43,681 nt of DNA from contig CAUJFJ010000228.1 in the NCBI GenBank assembly GCA_963169675.1, positions 1 through 43,681 of the forward strand, in the 5' to 3' direction. Source of the stretch: Bacteroidota bacterium. Its GTDB lineage: Bacteria > Bacteroidota > Bacteroidia > AKYH767-A > OLB10. Shown one piece after another: positions 15,814-24,658 of this stretch (position 1 is its first letter; each line of letters starts with the position of its first letter). The notes beneath the pieces were generated by a model, which was not told the DNA's origin, did not search any database, and was given only the letters and a program-made list of their open reading frames with translations. The translations under genes and the position numbers were made by a program.

Positions 15814-17463
15814 ATGAGGGGAGAAAAAGGATATTTTATCGGAATTGTAACAGCTTTTTTCATGCTGTTCACAGTGTTGTTGCAAGCACAGGTTGCGCCT
15901 GATTCTGCAACGACCGAGGCTTCTATTCCGGTTATTTCTTCTGAAGTACCACAACCAATTAGAGAAATTATTGTTGATACCATTGGTGGTATTGTTTACC
16001 GCGAGCAGGATATCAGAGCGGGGCTTTTATATGATGCGGTACGAGGTGCGGTTGTATGGCAGAAGGATATGTATTATGCTTATCCGATTGCATCACTCAC
16101 AAAGATGATGGTTGCCTTGTTAACGGTTGATGATATCAGAGCAGGAAAACGTGATTGGTCGGATGAGGTTGTAGTTGATCGTGTTTACAAAAAGAGTAAG
16201 CGCAGTCGTCAGGTATACAAAACCACAGAAACGTATACGCTTGAGTCGTTAGTACAGCTTGCAATGATACCATCCAACAATCAGGCATGTGCTGATATTG
16301 GTAAGTATTTGGATGGTGATTTGCAGACTTTTGTTAAACGCATGAATTCCCGGGCACTTTCATTGGGCATGAAGAATACCTTTTATTCCAATCCATCGGG
16401 ATTACCCGGTGTAGTGAAAGAAGTTGATAACAGTGCATCGCCACATGATTTGTTGTTGCTTGCTCTGGAAATGATCAAGTATGAAGAGATTTTAAAAATT
16501 ACTTCCATAGGATATGCAGAAGTAACAAATGATAAACGTACGGGTGTTTTCAGAAACCACAATCACCTGGTTATCGATTATGAAAATGATGTTGATGGAT
16601 TGAAAACAGGTTTTACAAAGCGTGCGAAATTCTGTCTGGTTGCTACATCCAAAAAAGATGGTCACCGTTTAATCAGTATTGTTTTAGGTGTTGACGGACC
16701 CTATCTGCGAAATGAGATTGTAGCTACGATGCTCAACAATTATTATGAAAAGATTGGTTGCGGTGCAATGATACCAACCAATGGTGGTCCAGTAGCAAGA
16801 AAGAGTATTGTAAGCAATCCGTTGGTAGAAGAATTTAAGGCGGAGTCGGATAGCAATGTTACTTATAAAACGGTGTGGACGAAGAAAAAGAAAACGCACA
16901 CTGTTCGTGGCGGAGAAACTTTATCGGGCATTTCAGCGAAGTACAATGTTTCGATGGCTCAGGTGAAGAAGTGGAACCGGATGAAAACTACTAAAATTTT
17001 GAAAGGGCAGAAGCTTTTAGTTTATGTGAACACACCTGTAAAAGTAGCTATCAAAAACGAGAATGTTCTCGATAATGAGGATGAAACAGCAGCGCAGTCG
17101 GTAGATGGGGAATCGCCGGCCATAGCAGCAAAAATAGATATGCCTGAGAGTAATGAAGACAGTACTGCAGAGCAGGTAGCACCCACAGCGAAAAAAATTA
17201 CAGAGCCAACAAAAAAAGCGAGTGCATCAACTGCTCCAAAAAAGGCGCCGGCAAAATCTAATACAACTGCAAGTGCTTCAAAGCCGGCACCAAAACCTGT
17301 TCGTCAATATGTGTATCATATCGTTCAGCCGGGCGATACTTTATGGAGTATTGCACAAAGGTATGATGGTATTTCAGTAGATGATTTAAAGCGGGTGAAT
17401 AACATTCACAATTCGAAAAGTCTGAAACCGGGTACCAAGCTTAAAATAAAAGTCAAGGCCTGA
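15814..17463 (+). CDS. D-alanyl-D-alanine carboxypeptidase (PBP5/6-like) with two LysM domains
   Basis: 549 residues. A signal peptide spans about 1-26 (GIVTAFFMLFTVLLQAQ). The S11 penicillin-binding catalytic domain follows with all three active-site motifs: SLTK with Ser94 and Lys97, SNN at 154-156, and KTG at 264-266. It trims the terminal D-Ala from peptidoglycan stem peptides in the periplasm. A first LysM domain (HTVRGGETLSGISAKYNVS to KLLVYV) lies at about 366-411, then a Lys/Pro/Ala/Thr-rich linker of about 85 residues, then a second LysM (YHIVQPGDTLWSIAQRYD to KLKIKV) at the C-terminus. LysM domains bind glycan, so the fusion would hold the enzyme on the wall. It converges with the next gene, only two bases between stops. 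Confidence 0.92.
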   Translation: MRGEKGYFIGIVTAFFMLFTVLLQAQVAPDSATTEASIPVISSEVPQPIREIIVDTIGGIVYREQDIRAGLLYDAVRGAVVWQKDMYYAYPIASLTKMMVALLTVDDIRAGKRDWSDEVVVDRVYKKSKRSRQVYKTTETYTLESLVQLAMIPSNNQACADIGKYLDGDLQTFVKRMNSRALSLGMKNTFYSNPSGLPGVVKEVDNSASPHDLLLLALEMIKYEEILKITSIGYAEVTNDKRTGVFRNHNHLVIDYENDVDGLKTGFTKRAKFCLVATSKKDGHRLISIVLGVDGPYLRNEIVATMLNNYYEKIGCGAMIPTNGGPVARKSIVSNPLVEEFKAESDSNVTYKTVWTKKKKTHTVRGGETLSGISAKYNVSMAQVKKWNRMKTTKILKGQKLLVYVNTPVKVAIKNENVLDNEDETAAQSVDGESPAIAAKIDMPESNEDSTAEQVAPTAKKITEPTKKASASTAPKKAPAKSNTTASASKPAPKPVRQYVYHIVQPGDTLWSIAQRYDGISVDDLKRVNNIHNSKSLKPGTKLKIKVKA

Positions 17464-17465
17464 TT

Positions 17466-18131
17466 TTATTTCTTTTTCTTGTGCTTGATATATCCTTTTG
17501 AGATGGCATAGAAGGCCAGTCCAACCATATTCTTAGCACGTGTTTTTACCATAATATTATTTCTGTGGGTCTCGACCGTTTTATAGGTAAGCGATAACTT
17601 ATCGGCTATTTCTTTAGTTGAAAGTTGTTTGCAAATGAGTAACAAAATTTCGGCTTCGCGATCTGAAAGTTTATTGGGGTCATTAAAACTTTCTTCAAAG
17701 TTTTCGGGGATAATATATTCGTAGTTAAAATATTCACTCACTTCATCAGGCACTAGAATATTGTCTTTCATCACCCAATCGATAGCATGTAATAGTTGGC
17801 GATGATCGGTATTTTTATGCATGAAACCATTGATACCGGCATGGAACAGCTGAAGAATGCTTAGTTTATCTTCGAGCATGGAGATAATGATAATTTTGAT
17901 TTTGGTATTCTTCTTCCTTATCAGGGATGTAGTTTCAAGTCCATTTAAATTAGGCATTTTGGCATCCATTAAAATCAGGTACACAACAATGAGGTCGAGT
18001 ACATCGAGTACTTCAACACCGCTTGACGCATGCGTTATGGTTCCGGCAATTCCAAGCCGGATAAGAGCCTGCTCGAGACCGTCCCGGTAAATAGGATGAT
18101 CATCTGCAAGGATGATGTTAATCAGTCGCAT
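17466..18131 (-). CDS. NarL/LuxR-type response regulator
   Basis: 221 residues from the ATG at 18131 (MRLINIILADDHPIYRDG); a longer frame upstream has no receiver-like sequence. The receiver domain shows the acidic pair Asp10-Asp11, phospho-acceptor Asp56 in LMDAKMPN and the conserved Lys106 in FMHKN. The C-terminal LuxR-type helix-turn-helix begins near residue 155: LSDREAEILLLICKQLSTKEIADKLSLTYKTVETHRNNIMVK. Such proteins bind DNA as dimers after phosphorylation by a partner kinase. No partner is encoded beside it, so it is an orphan in this window. It diverges from the DUF4468 gene, with a 227-base spacer that contains G-rich tracts near 18200-18222. Confidence 0.92.
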   Translation of the reverse strand: MRLINIILADDHPIYRDGLEQALIRLGIAGTITHASSGVEVLDVLDLIVVYLILMDAKMPNLNGLETTSLIRKKNTKIKIIIISMLEDKLSILQLFHAGINGFMHKNTDHRQLLHAIDWVMKDNILVPDEVSEYFNYEYIIPENFEESFNDPNKLSDREAEILLLICKQLSTKEIADKLSLTYKTVETHRNNIMVKTRAKNMVGLAFYAISKGYIKHKKKK

Positions 18132-18325
18132 AAAAGATACTAATAGGCAGCAAGCCTCAATTTGAGGACAGGTATTTCTGCTCTCATCCAAAAGTGGTCA
18201 GGGGGGATGACTACGGGGGGGATGAAAGTAGTTTATTATAGCACCTAAAAGTAGAGAAAAGGAAATAAAGTTCCAAATTTTTAGTTCTAAAGGCGTATTA
18301 AATCACACATTAATTACTGATTCGT

Positions 18326-18333
18326 TACCTTTG
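18326..18333 (+). promoter_or_regulatory. -7 box (TACCTTTG) of the DUF4468 gene
   Basis: Exact match to TAnnTTTG, 25 bases before the ATG at 18359. Confidence 0.55.
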
Positions 18334-18358
18334 TAAATCGAATGTTAATCAAAATTTT

Positions 18359-18925
18359 ATGAAAAAATTAGTCTTGATAATTGTTGGAGTATTGCTGACG
18401 ACACAAGTTTTAATTGCGCAAAAGAAAAAAGAGCCCGTGGTAATTCCGGATCTACCCACCAATTCTGAAACCGGATTATTTAGTTATACGGAAGTGGTTG
18501 AGGTTCCATCTGTTTCGAAAGCTGAATTGTATAAGCGTGCTTTAGCCTGGGCGAACACTTATTTTAAAAACCCAACAGATGTAATCAGGGAAAAGAATGA
18601 GGAAACGGGAGAGATTCTGTGTAAAGCCCGGTTCCGCATTATGAATGAAGCCGATAAAGATGGTGTTGCTACCAATGCCGGTGATGTTATGTATAGCTTA
18701 GCCATCAGTTTAAAGGACGGCAAGTATAAATATGAACTTACCAAATTTAACTGGCAACAAAAATCGGCATTCCCGATCGAGCGTTGGAAAGATATTAATT
18801 CACCATCCTTTATTCCAGCGTATGCTTATTATCTGAAGCAGGCAGATGACAAAGCAAAGGAAATTACATCAAGCTTGAAAAAAGGAATGCTGGCGACAGA
18901 GAAAAAAGCAAATACCGACTGGTAA
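18359..18925 (+). CDS. Exported DUF4468 protein
   Basis: 188 residues. Signal peptide at about 1-20 (MKKLVLIIVGVLLTTQVLIAQ). The mature region matches the DUF4468 pattern of Bacteroidota: FSYTEVVEVPSVSKAELYKRALAWANTYFKN, then KARFRIMN and a later SLAISLKDGKYKYELTKFNW, with alternating strands and two helices. The domain is described as having a TATA-binding-protein-like fold; no function is known. It may be a periplasmic or surface protein. It ends three bases from the convergent amidohydrolase gene. Confidence 0.8.
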   Translation: MKKLVLIIVGVLLTTQVLIAQKKKEPVVIPDLPTNSETGLFSYTEVVEVPSVSKAELYKRALAWANTYFKNPTDVIREKNEETGEILCKARFRIMNEADKDGVATNAGDVMYSLAISLKDGKYKYELTKFNWQQKSAFPIERWKDINSPSFIPAYAYYLKQADDKAKEITSSLKKGMLATEKKANTDW

Positions 18926-18928
18926 TTA

Positions 18929-20101
18929 TTATTTAATTCGATGCAGTGAAATATTTGCATCTAGTTGTTGGTGTGCATTTTTCAATTCCGGAAAATTCAG
19001 GATTCCCGGAGTTTTTCCCGTTACAAAAGCTCCTAAATGTGACAACCTCATAAAGGCGGCACCATTTGCTGTAGCCCAATGTAGCAATTCGCCTGTACCA
19101 ATTTCCGGATGATGTTGTGCAATCGTTTTTAATTCTTCCAATACTGAAAGTTGGTGATTGGAAGCCAGGCTATCGGTTCCGATGGTGATTTGAGCACCGG
19201 TTTTCCGGAGTAAGGCAATATCAGGAATACGGTCTTCGATATACAAGTTTGCCAGTGGGCAAAGACAAAACCAGATTCTATCCCTCAAGTTTTTCGAGAA
19301 TAAAAACTGCAAATCTTTCTCTCTGATAAAAGTGTTATGCACCAACAGGATATTTCCTTTTTGAGGGAAAAACCGGGAAGCACGTTGAATGGACTCTGTT
19401 GGGAAAGGAATGTCATCATAAAAATCAACTCCGGCTTTTTGCATTAATTCAAATAGCTTTCCTTCGTGCAATTCAAAGAGTTCATTTTCACCGGAGCTTT
19501 CCTGATTGTGCAGCGACCAGAGTGTACCGGCGGTGTTGTTATGAGCTGCAATGCTGCTGAATAATTCATCCGAAACAGAATAAGGAGCATGCGGAGTAAG
19601 GGAGGCGGCAAGTTGCGATGTTAATGCATTTTCATATAGCCTCAATCCGTTAGTATAGGCTTCGTGTGTTGCAGCTTTTCTGATGTCAAATAATTCAATA
19701 AAGCTATGGTAAACTATTTTGCTTACTTGTTTAACAGCAAACGAATCTGTAGTATTACAAATATCGGCAACAGCCATGATGCCATTTTCCCACATATGGT
19801 GATCTGCATTTTTGATGGCATCAGGATCGGGTGAGGGATCATTTTTTCGTGCTTGCAGAAAATCGGAAATAAATCCGTGCAATCCATTTTTTTGCGGAAT
19901 TCGGTTTTCGAGGTGTGACAGTTCGAGATGACAATGTGTGTTAATGAATCCGGGGGAAACGGCGCCTGTAAAATGTTCATGGATTTGCTCTTTGATGGGA
20001 CCGAAATAATGAATGGTTCCACGATCATCAAATGTGAGTTGATGTCCGGGTACCAGTTCGCCGGTTGGGGTGAGCATGAGATCGGCGGAAATGTGTTTCA
20101 T
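18929..20101 (-). CDS. Metal-dependent amidohydrolase (deaminase type)
   Basis: 390 residues. The N-terminal strand region leads to GFINTHCHLELSHL at about 51-64, with the metal-binding His56 and His58 of the amidohydrolase fold. Further ligands appear in SLTPHAPYSVS and LWSLHNQES, and the catalytic aspartate in TIGTDSLASN. This layout belongs to the cytosine-deaminase/chlorohydrolase branch (Zn or Fe enzyme, cytosolic). Proteins of this branch include the aminofutalosine deaminase of the futalosine menaquinone route, as well as SAH/MTA and guanine deaminases; the sequence alone does not tell which, and no mqn gene is nearby. It is divergent from rlmN. Confidence 0.85.
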   Translation of the reverse strand: MKHISADLMLTPTGELVPGHQLTFDDRGTIHYFGPIKEQIHEHFTGAVSPGFINTHCHLELSHLENRIPQKNGLHGFISDFLQARKNDPSPDPDAIKNADHHMWENGIMAVADICNTTDSFAVKQVSKIVYHSFIELFDIRKAATHEAYTNGLRLYENALTSQLAASLTPHAPYSVSDELFSSIAAHNNTAGTLWSLHNQESSGENELFELHEGKLFELMQKAGVDFYDDIPFPTESIQRASRFFPQKGNILLVHNTFIREKDLQFLFSKNLRDRIWFCLCPLANLYIEDRIPDIALLRKTGAQITIGTDSLASNHQLSVLEELKTIAQHHPEIGTGELLHWATANGAAFMRLSHLGAFVTGKTPGILNFPELKNAHQQLDANISLHRIK

Positions 20102-20199
20102 TTCTCAAAGGTCTGATTTTAATGGGAGACGAGCCAAAAGGAAGTGGCTAATTTTGCAATTAATTGATATTTAGGTTGTTAGGACTTAGATTTTTGCCG

Positions 20200-20207
20200 T
20201 ATCTTTG
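20200..20207 (+). promoter_or_regulatory. -7 box (TATCTTTG) of rlmN
   Basis: Exact match to TAnnTTTG with GTTG at 20175-20178, 21 bases upstream. It lies inside the frame that could be extended from 20164, which argues that translation starts after it, at 20215. Confidence 0.65.
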
Positions 20208-20214
20208 CACTTCC

Positions 20215-21255
20215 ATGCAAACCTCCAGACAAGACATCCGATTATTATCGAAAGAAGCTTTAACGGCTTATTTCGCCACCATTGGTGAGAAGCCATTTCG
20301 GGCAAAGCAGGTTTATGAATGGATCTGGAAAAAATCGGCTCGTTCTTTTGAGGAGATGACGAACTTATCGAAGGAACTTAGGAATACTTTGGAAGAACAT
20401 TTTGTAATAAATGGAATTTCTGTTGCCACAAAGCAAACAAGTAATGACCGGACTATCAAAAGTGGATTCAAGCTACATGATAGTCACATTATTGAAGGCG
20501 TTTTAATTCCTACGGAAGATCGAATGACTGCTTGTGTATCATCACAGGTTGGTTGCAGTTTAACCTGTAAGTTTTGTGCAACCGGCCGCCTCGATCGCAT
20601 ACGGAATCTGGATGCTGCAGAGATTTATGATCAGGTAGCTATTATAAAACATCAGGCAGAATCGGCATATGGTATTCCATTAAGCAATGTTGTTTACATG
20701 GGTATGGGTGAGCCGCTTTTAAATTATGCTAATGTGTTAGAATCGATTGAGCGGATTACTTCGCATGAGGGATTGGGAATGGCGCCTAAGCGCATTACGG
20801 TTTCGACAGCCGGCATCGCAAAAATGATTAAGAAGCTGGGTGATGATCAGGTAAAGTTCAATTTGGCCTTAAGTCTACATGCTGCCAATGACATCAAGCG
20901 TGACAAGATTATGCCAATTAATGAACACAATTCGCTGGAGGCTTTGAAAGAAGCTTTGCAATATTTTTATAGCAAGACCAAGTCGAGAGTTACTTTGGAG
21001 TATATAGTTTTCAAAGGATTTAATGATGAGATTTCAGATGCACGTGAATTGGCAGAATTTTGCAAATCTGTTCCATGTAAAGTAAATCTTATTGAATACA
21101 ATCCGATAGAAGGTGGTGAATTTACCAATGCCGCTGAAGATAAGATAAATGCCTTTTGGCAGTTTTTAGTTGACAGGAATATCATTGTCAATTTTCGCCG
21201 CAGTCGTGGTAAAGACATTGATGCAGCATGCGGCCAGTTGGCGAATAAGCATTAA
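20215..21255 (+). CDS. rlmN: Dual-specificity 23S rRNA/tRNA (adenine-C2) methyltransferase RlmN
   Basis: Radical SAM enzyme that methylates A2503 of 23S rRNA and A37 of some tRNAs. The start is the ATG at 20215, giving 346 residues. The frame is open back to 20164, but the -7 box lies between, so that extension would not be transcribed. The 4Fe-4S motif C-x3-C-x2-C is Cys114, Cys118 and Cys121 in VGCSLTCKFCATG. Other family motifs are EGVLIP, NVVYMGMGEPLLN, RITVSTAGI and the C-terminal DIDAACGQL with the cysteine that carries the methyl group. The N-terminal KPFRAKQVYEWIWKK segment is also typical. It has its own near-leaderless promoter. Confidence 0.96.
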   Translation: MQTSRQDIRLLSKEALTAYFATIGEKPFRAKQVYEWIWKKSARSFEEMTNLSKELRNTLEEHFVINGISVATKQTSNDRTIKSGFKLHDSHIIEGVLIPTEDRMTACVSSQVGCSLTCKFCATGRLDRIRNLDAAEIYDQVAIIKHQAESAYGIPLSNVVYMGMGEPLLNYANVLESIERITSHEGLGMAPKRITVSTAGIAKMIKKLGDDQVKFNLALSLHAANDIKRDKIMPINEHNSLEALKEALQYFYSKTKSRVTLEYIVFKGFNDEISDARELAEFCKSVPCKVNLIEYNPIEGGEFTNAAEDKINAFWQFLVDRNIIVNFRRSRGKDIDAACGQLANKH

Positions 21256-21290
21256 TAACATTACGGTTTCATAACTGGTACAAAAAGCTA

Positions 21291-21324
21291 AACCGCCCTC
21301 TCAATCCATTAAAAGAGGGCGGTT
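21291..21324. terminator. Hairpin after rlmN, possibly bidirectional terminator
   Basis: AACCGCCCTCT (21291-21301) pairs perfectly with AGAGGGCGGTT (21314-21324) around a 12-base loop, 35 bases after the rlmN stop. On the plus strand it is followed by GAAAAGCTTTTC, on the minus strand by TAGCTTTTTG, so U-tracts are modest on both sides. Confidence 0.6.
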
Positions 21325-21428
21325 GAAAAGCTTTTCGAAAAGCAGAGATATCGCTTGCTGCATCCGGATATCTCTATGAAAAGAACATGTCAAAGGAACG
21401 GCAGATAATTTATACCGTAAATAGCCAA

Positions 21429-21716
21429 TGAGGAATTGTTGGGATAAATTGAGGGAACGTAGGGTATTGACTCGTAATAGCAGTTTTTCCGTGTATTCAT
21501 TTAATAGAATTTGGGAATTCTTGGCAAAAAATAAAGCCATCTCAACCTTAAATGAGATGGCTTATCAAAACACACATGAATCTTGTCGATGCCAGTTGAA
21601 AAGCTGAAGCACTGTGCGACTTAAGTCAATTCAAAGGAATTAAAGATTGTATTCGTTAACAACAGGTAATGAGGGAGATGCTTCCTTGACTGAGGGAACG
21701 TAGTCCTTTAATGAGG
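21429..21716 (+). repeat. TGAGG repeats phased at 21 bases, two clusters
   Basis: TGAGG begins at 21429 and 21450, then at 21670, 21691 and 21712; within each cluster the period is exactly 21. The units at 21450 and 21691 share 13 bases (TGAGGGAACGTAG). The last unit lies at the 3' end of the kinase reading frame. A 21-base period is two helical turns and is typical of paired sites on one face of the DNA. Confidence 0.6.
21526..21563 (-). terminator. Intrinsic terminator of the sensor/LytTR operon
   Basis: Reading the minus strand, an 11-bp perfect stem (arms 21563-21553 and 21544-21534, 8-base loop) is followed directly by TATTTTTT at 21533-21526. It lies about 145 bases after the kinase stop. 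Confidence 0.85.
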
Positions 21717-24638
21717 CAACGGGCTAGAATTGGAAGCTAACCGGTACATTTTAGGAGTTAATTGGAGTCTGATCCGGGTTCCGGGGTTGGTATTTTCGAT
21801 GGTAAAAAAGGCATTTGATGAAGGGTCGAGTAGTTGAAGGCGTTCCTGAATGAGCTTCATACCTTTCGACTGGTGGCCATTTTTCTTTTCTTTTAAAGGT
21901 AGTTCGACGCCTACACCATTGTCGTTAATTTCAATCACTACCGTGCCATCGGCCATTTTAAGGAAATTGAGAATTACCTGACCATTTTTTTCCGAGGGCA
22001 TAATTCCGTGCCAGATGGCATTCTCGACAAAGGGCTGGATGATCATATTCGGAATTTCGATTTCGGTGAGACCATTTTCCCGATCCAGATTAATTTTCCA
22101 CTGGAGTTTATCGCCAAAGCGCATTTGTTCGAGACTTAGGTAATATTCCAGGCGGTTAATTTCTTCCTGAACGGGAATAAAACTTTTATCGGCAGCATTG
22201 AGATGCATCCGCATGAGTCGTGAAAATTTTGCGAGATAATCGTTGGCCTCTTCGGGCTGATGTGAATTTATGAAATGTTGAATGCTGTTTAAGGAATTAA
22301 AAACAAAGTGCGGATTCAGGTTTCCTGCTAATGCTTTTTGCTGCAACTCAACTAATTTTTGTTCGATGCGGTTTTTTTCGAGTTGCTTTTTTTCAGCCAG
22401 ACTGATTTGTTTTTTGATAAAAAAGAAAACGATGAAAAGAAATCCTGCAAAGGTTAATAGATAGAACCACCAGGTGCGATAGAATGGAGGTGCAATTTGA
22501 AGAGCAATAATTTTTTCCGGTCCCCATTTTCCATTCGATATTCCCGCTCTTACTTTAATGAGGTAAGTACCGTAGCCTGCAGCTGCAAACTCTATTTTCC
22601 CCTGCGACAAAGTGACCCAGGGTTCGTCGTTTAATTGATATTGATATTGAATTCTCGAAGCATTGGCAAAATAAAACGCACTCAGTTTAATTGATAAAGT
22701 ATGACCACCGAAAGGCACTTCCATGTTTTCGTGTGCATGAATTTGCTGGTCGCCATACCAGATCTGAATATCATTAATTGGAATCGTTGTATTGGCAATA
22801 TTTCGGATGGCATCCGGATTCATCTCCATGAACCCTTCAGAAGAAGCTATCCAGATTTTATTCGTCTTTTGATCGTAATGAATATCGTTTATGGTTTCTG
22901 AAAGCAATCCATCATCCGGCTTCAGCCAGATACTTTCGTTATTAATATGATATAGCAATCCGGTTCCTGTACCTGCAAGGTATTCGTTTTCATTAAAAAA
23001 CAGCAGGCAGGAAGGTTTTTTAAGTTCTGTAAACGATTTTACTTTAGCATAGGGAGGTGTTTGCTGCATGGTCAATAAATGAAATCCTTTTGCAGAAAGC
23101 AGCGCTGCTGATGAATCATTGATCCAGTTCAGGTCGGCAATATCAGTGTTTTGGAATTCGCCTTCGGGAAACCATTTTCGTTTTTCACGATCTATAATAC
23201 ATAAGCCCTGCTGACCGGCAATCCATAGGTTTTCATTCTTGTCGATGCTGACATCTCTGATGCGTACATCTCCTGCATTTTGCGCTTCGAAAATATCAGT
23301 CAATTCACCTGCAGGAAAAAAAGTATTCTTATCATGGACCTGTACATTATTATTCCAGCCTCCCGAATAAATGAATTGGTTGCCTGTAAATATAGTATTG
23401 CAGACCATGTACCGAACTTTAAAGGGAGTGCCACTAATGTTGAGTTCTTCGGATAGTTTTCCATTCAGCCTTTGTTCGGATGTTGCTACCAATAAGGTGG
23501 AACTATTTACTAAAGCCAGATCTTTTACAAATTCAAAATAATCGGGGAAAAATTTAACAGAAGTTGAAGTGTTTAAAGATTGATCGAGAGTAACCAGTCC
23601 GTCATTGGTACCAAAAATCATCCATTTTTCATCAGGTTGTACGATGGCATGAATAGAAGTATTCTGGAAATCTGGTGTTTCCGGATACATACGCATATCG
23701 ATGTTGGCAAAAAGGAAAATCCCTTTTCCCAGAATAGAAACCCAAATATTTCCAGCGCGATCACTGTATATGGTTGCAATCGTACCTTTATTCAGTCCCA
23801 TTTTTTCGGATACATTCACAACATTATTTCCATTGATCATGAACAGATCATTATTCCCCCATACGCTGAACCAGATATTATTGCGTTTATCACGAAGCAG
23901 ATTAAAAATGCGTGATGAGGTATTTTTGAAAAGCTGTTTAACAACTGTAATTTTATTATTCCGCAAGGAGTAAATAGCATTTTCGCCTGCGATTAATAGT
24001 GAGCCATCCTGTTCTTCAAAAATGGAAAATGCTGAAATGTCCCCGAAGCCTTCAATGGTTATTTTAACCAATTCGTTGTTTTCTAAACGGTACAACCCTT
24101 TGGTAGTGCCTATTAAAAATTCTCCACTTTGAGTTTTAATGATGTCAACCGGAGCATTATTTTCGGGAACACGAATTATGGTTGATGTGCTGTCTTTTAA
24201 GTTTAATGTTTCCAGCAAATTAAACGGATGAATGGAATGAATCTTATTTCCTTGCAACTGTAATTTGCCACACATTCGCATAGGTGTTTTGTTGATTTTT
24301 GATGTCGACCCCGATTCATAATTAAAGAGAAAAATTCCTTCGCCTCTTGTTCCAATGTACATGTGAGCCGAATCTCTTTCAGTCAGTGAAGTAATGATGG
24401 TGGAAATTCCTAATTCTTCCTGACTGTAATTGGTGAAATTGATTCCATCAAATTTACTTAGTCCGTTTTCGGTTCCAAACCACATGAATCCTTTGTGATC
24501 CTGCATGATGCTGTACACAGAAGAGTTTACCAAACCCTGTTTGGAAGAGTAATGACTATAAGGGTATATCTGGGCTGAACCGGGATGGTATAACAGGTTA
24601 AGCACAAATAACAAAAGCAAAATAACAGTATTTCTCAT
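21708..24638 (-). CDS. LytS-like sensor histidine kinase with Reg_prop beta-propeller
   Basis: 976 residues from the ATG at 24638 (a GTG two codons upstream is possible). Order of parts: signal peptide at about 1-23; a long extracytoplasmic region of Reg_prop propeller repeats (SIMQDHKGFMWFGTENGLSKFDG, DKRNNIWFSVWG, DRAGNIWVSILGKG, KNENLWIAGQQGL, KTNKIWIASSEG); a Y_Y_Y immunoglobulin-like domain near 640-715; one membrane helix near 728-750 (WWFYLLTFAGFLFIVFFFI); then the His_kinase domain with phospho-acceptor His777 in LNPHFVFNSLNSIQ, and an ATPase with N-box EIPNMIIQPFVENAIWHG and G-box NDNGVGVELP. It would phosphorylate the LytTR regulator encoded 20 bases upstream. The input signal is unknown; no SusC/SusD genes are near. 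The operon ends in a clear terminator. Confidence 0.94.
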   Translation of the reverse strand: MRNTVILLLLFVLNLLYHPGSAQIYPYSHYSSKQGLVNSSVYSIMQDHKGFMWFGTENGLSKFDGINFTNYSQEELGISTIITSLTERDSAHMYIGTRGEGIFLFNYESGSTSKINKTPMRMCGKLQLQGNKIHSIHPFNLLETLNLKDSTSTIIRVPENNAPVDIIKTQSGEFLIGTTKGLYRLENNELVKITIEGFGDISAFSIFEEQDGSLLIAGENAIYSLRNNKITVVKQLFKNTSSRIFNLLRDKRNNIWFSVWGNNDLFMINGNNVVNVSEKMGLNKGTIATIYSDRAGNIWVSILGKGIFLFANIDMRMYPETPDFQNTSIHAIVQPDEKWMIFGTNDGLVTLDQSLNTSTSVKFFPDYFEFVKDLALVNSSTLLVATSEQRLNGKLSEELNISGTPFKVRYMVCNTIFTGNQFIYSGGWNNNVQVHDKNTFFPAGELTDIFEAQNAGDVRIRDVSIDKNENLWIAGQQGLCIIDREKRKWFPEGEFQNTDIADLNWINDSSAALLSAKGFHLLTMQQTPPYAKVKSFTELKKPSCLLFFNENEYLAGTGTGLLYHINNESIWLKPDDGLLSETINDIHYDQKTNKIWIASSEGFMEMNPDAIRNIANTTIPINDIQIWYGDQQIHAHENMEVPFGGHTLSIKLSAFYFANASRIQYQYQLNDEPWVTLSQGKIEFAAAGYGTYLIKVRAGISNGKWGPEKIIALQIAPPFYRTWWFYLLTFAGFLFIVFFFIKKQISLAEKKQLEKNRIEQKLVELQQKALAGNLNPHFVFNSLNSIQHFINSHQPEEANDYLAKFSRLMRMHLNAADKSFIPVQEEINRLEYYLSLEQMRFGDKLQWKINLDRENGLTEIEIPNMIIQPFVENAIWHGIMPSEKNGQVILNFLKMADGTVVIEINDNGVGVELPLKEKKNGHQSKGMKLIQERLQLLDPSSNAFFTIENTNPGTRIRLQLTPKMYRLASNSSPLPH

Positions 24639-24658
24639 CCTCACACCATTTGCACCGT

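Larger units (their letters stand above)
21256..21707. other. Intergenic region between convergent rlmN and sensor-kinase genes
   Basis: 452 bases with no convincing gene; a 79-codon minus frame between the two hairpins has no recognisable domain. It holds two strong hairpins (21291-21324 and 21534-21563) and two clusters of a TGAGG element repeated every 21 bases (21429 and 21450; 21670, 21691 and 21712). Confidence 0.7.

Noticed and set aside
21301-21540. Minus-strand open frame of 79 codons between the two hairpins
   Set aside because: It begins inside one hairpin and ends inside the other, shows no domain, signal peptide or promoter, and lies after the kinase operon's terminator.
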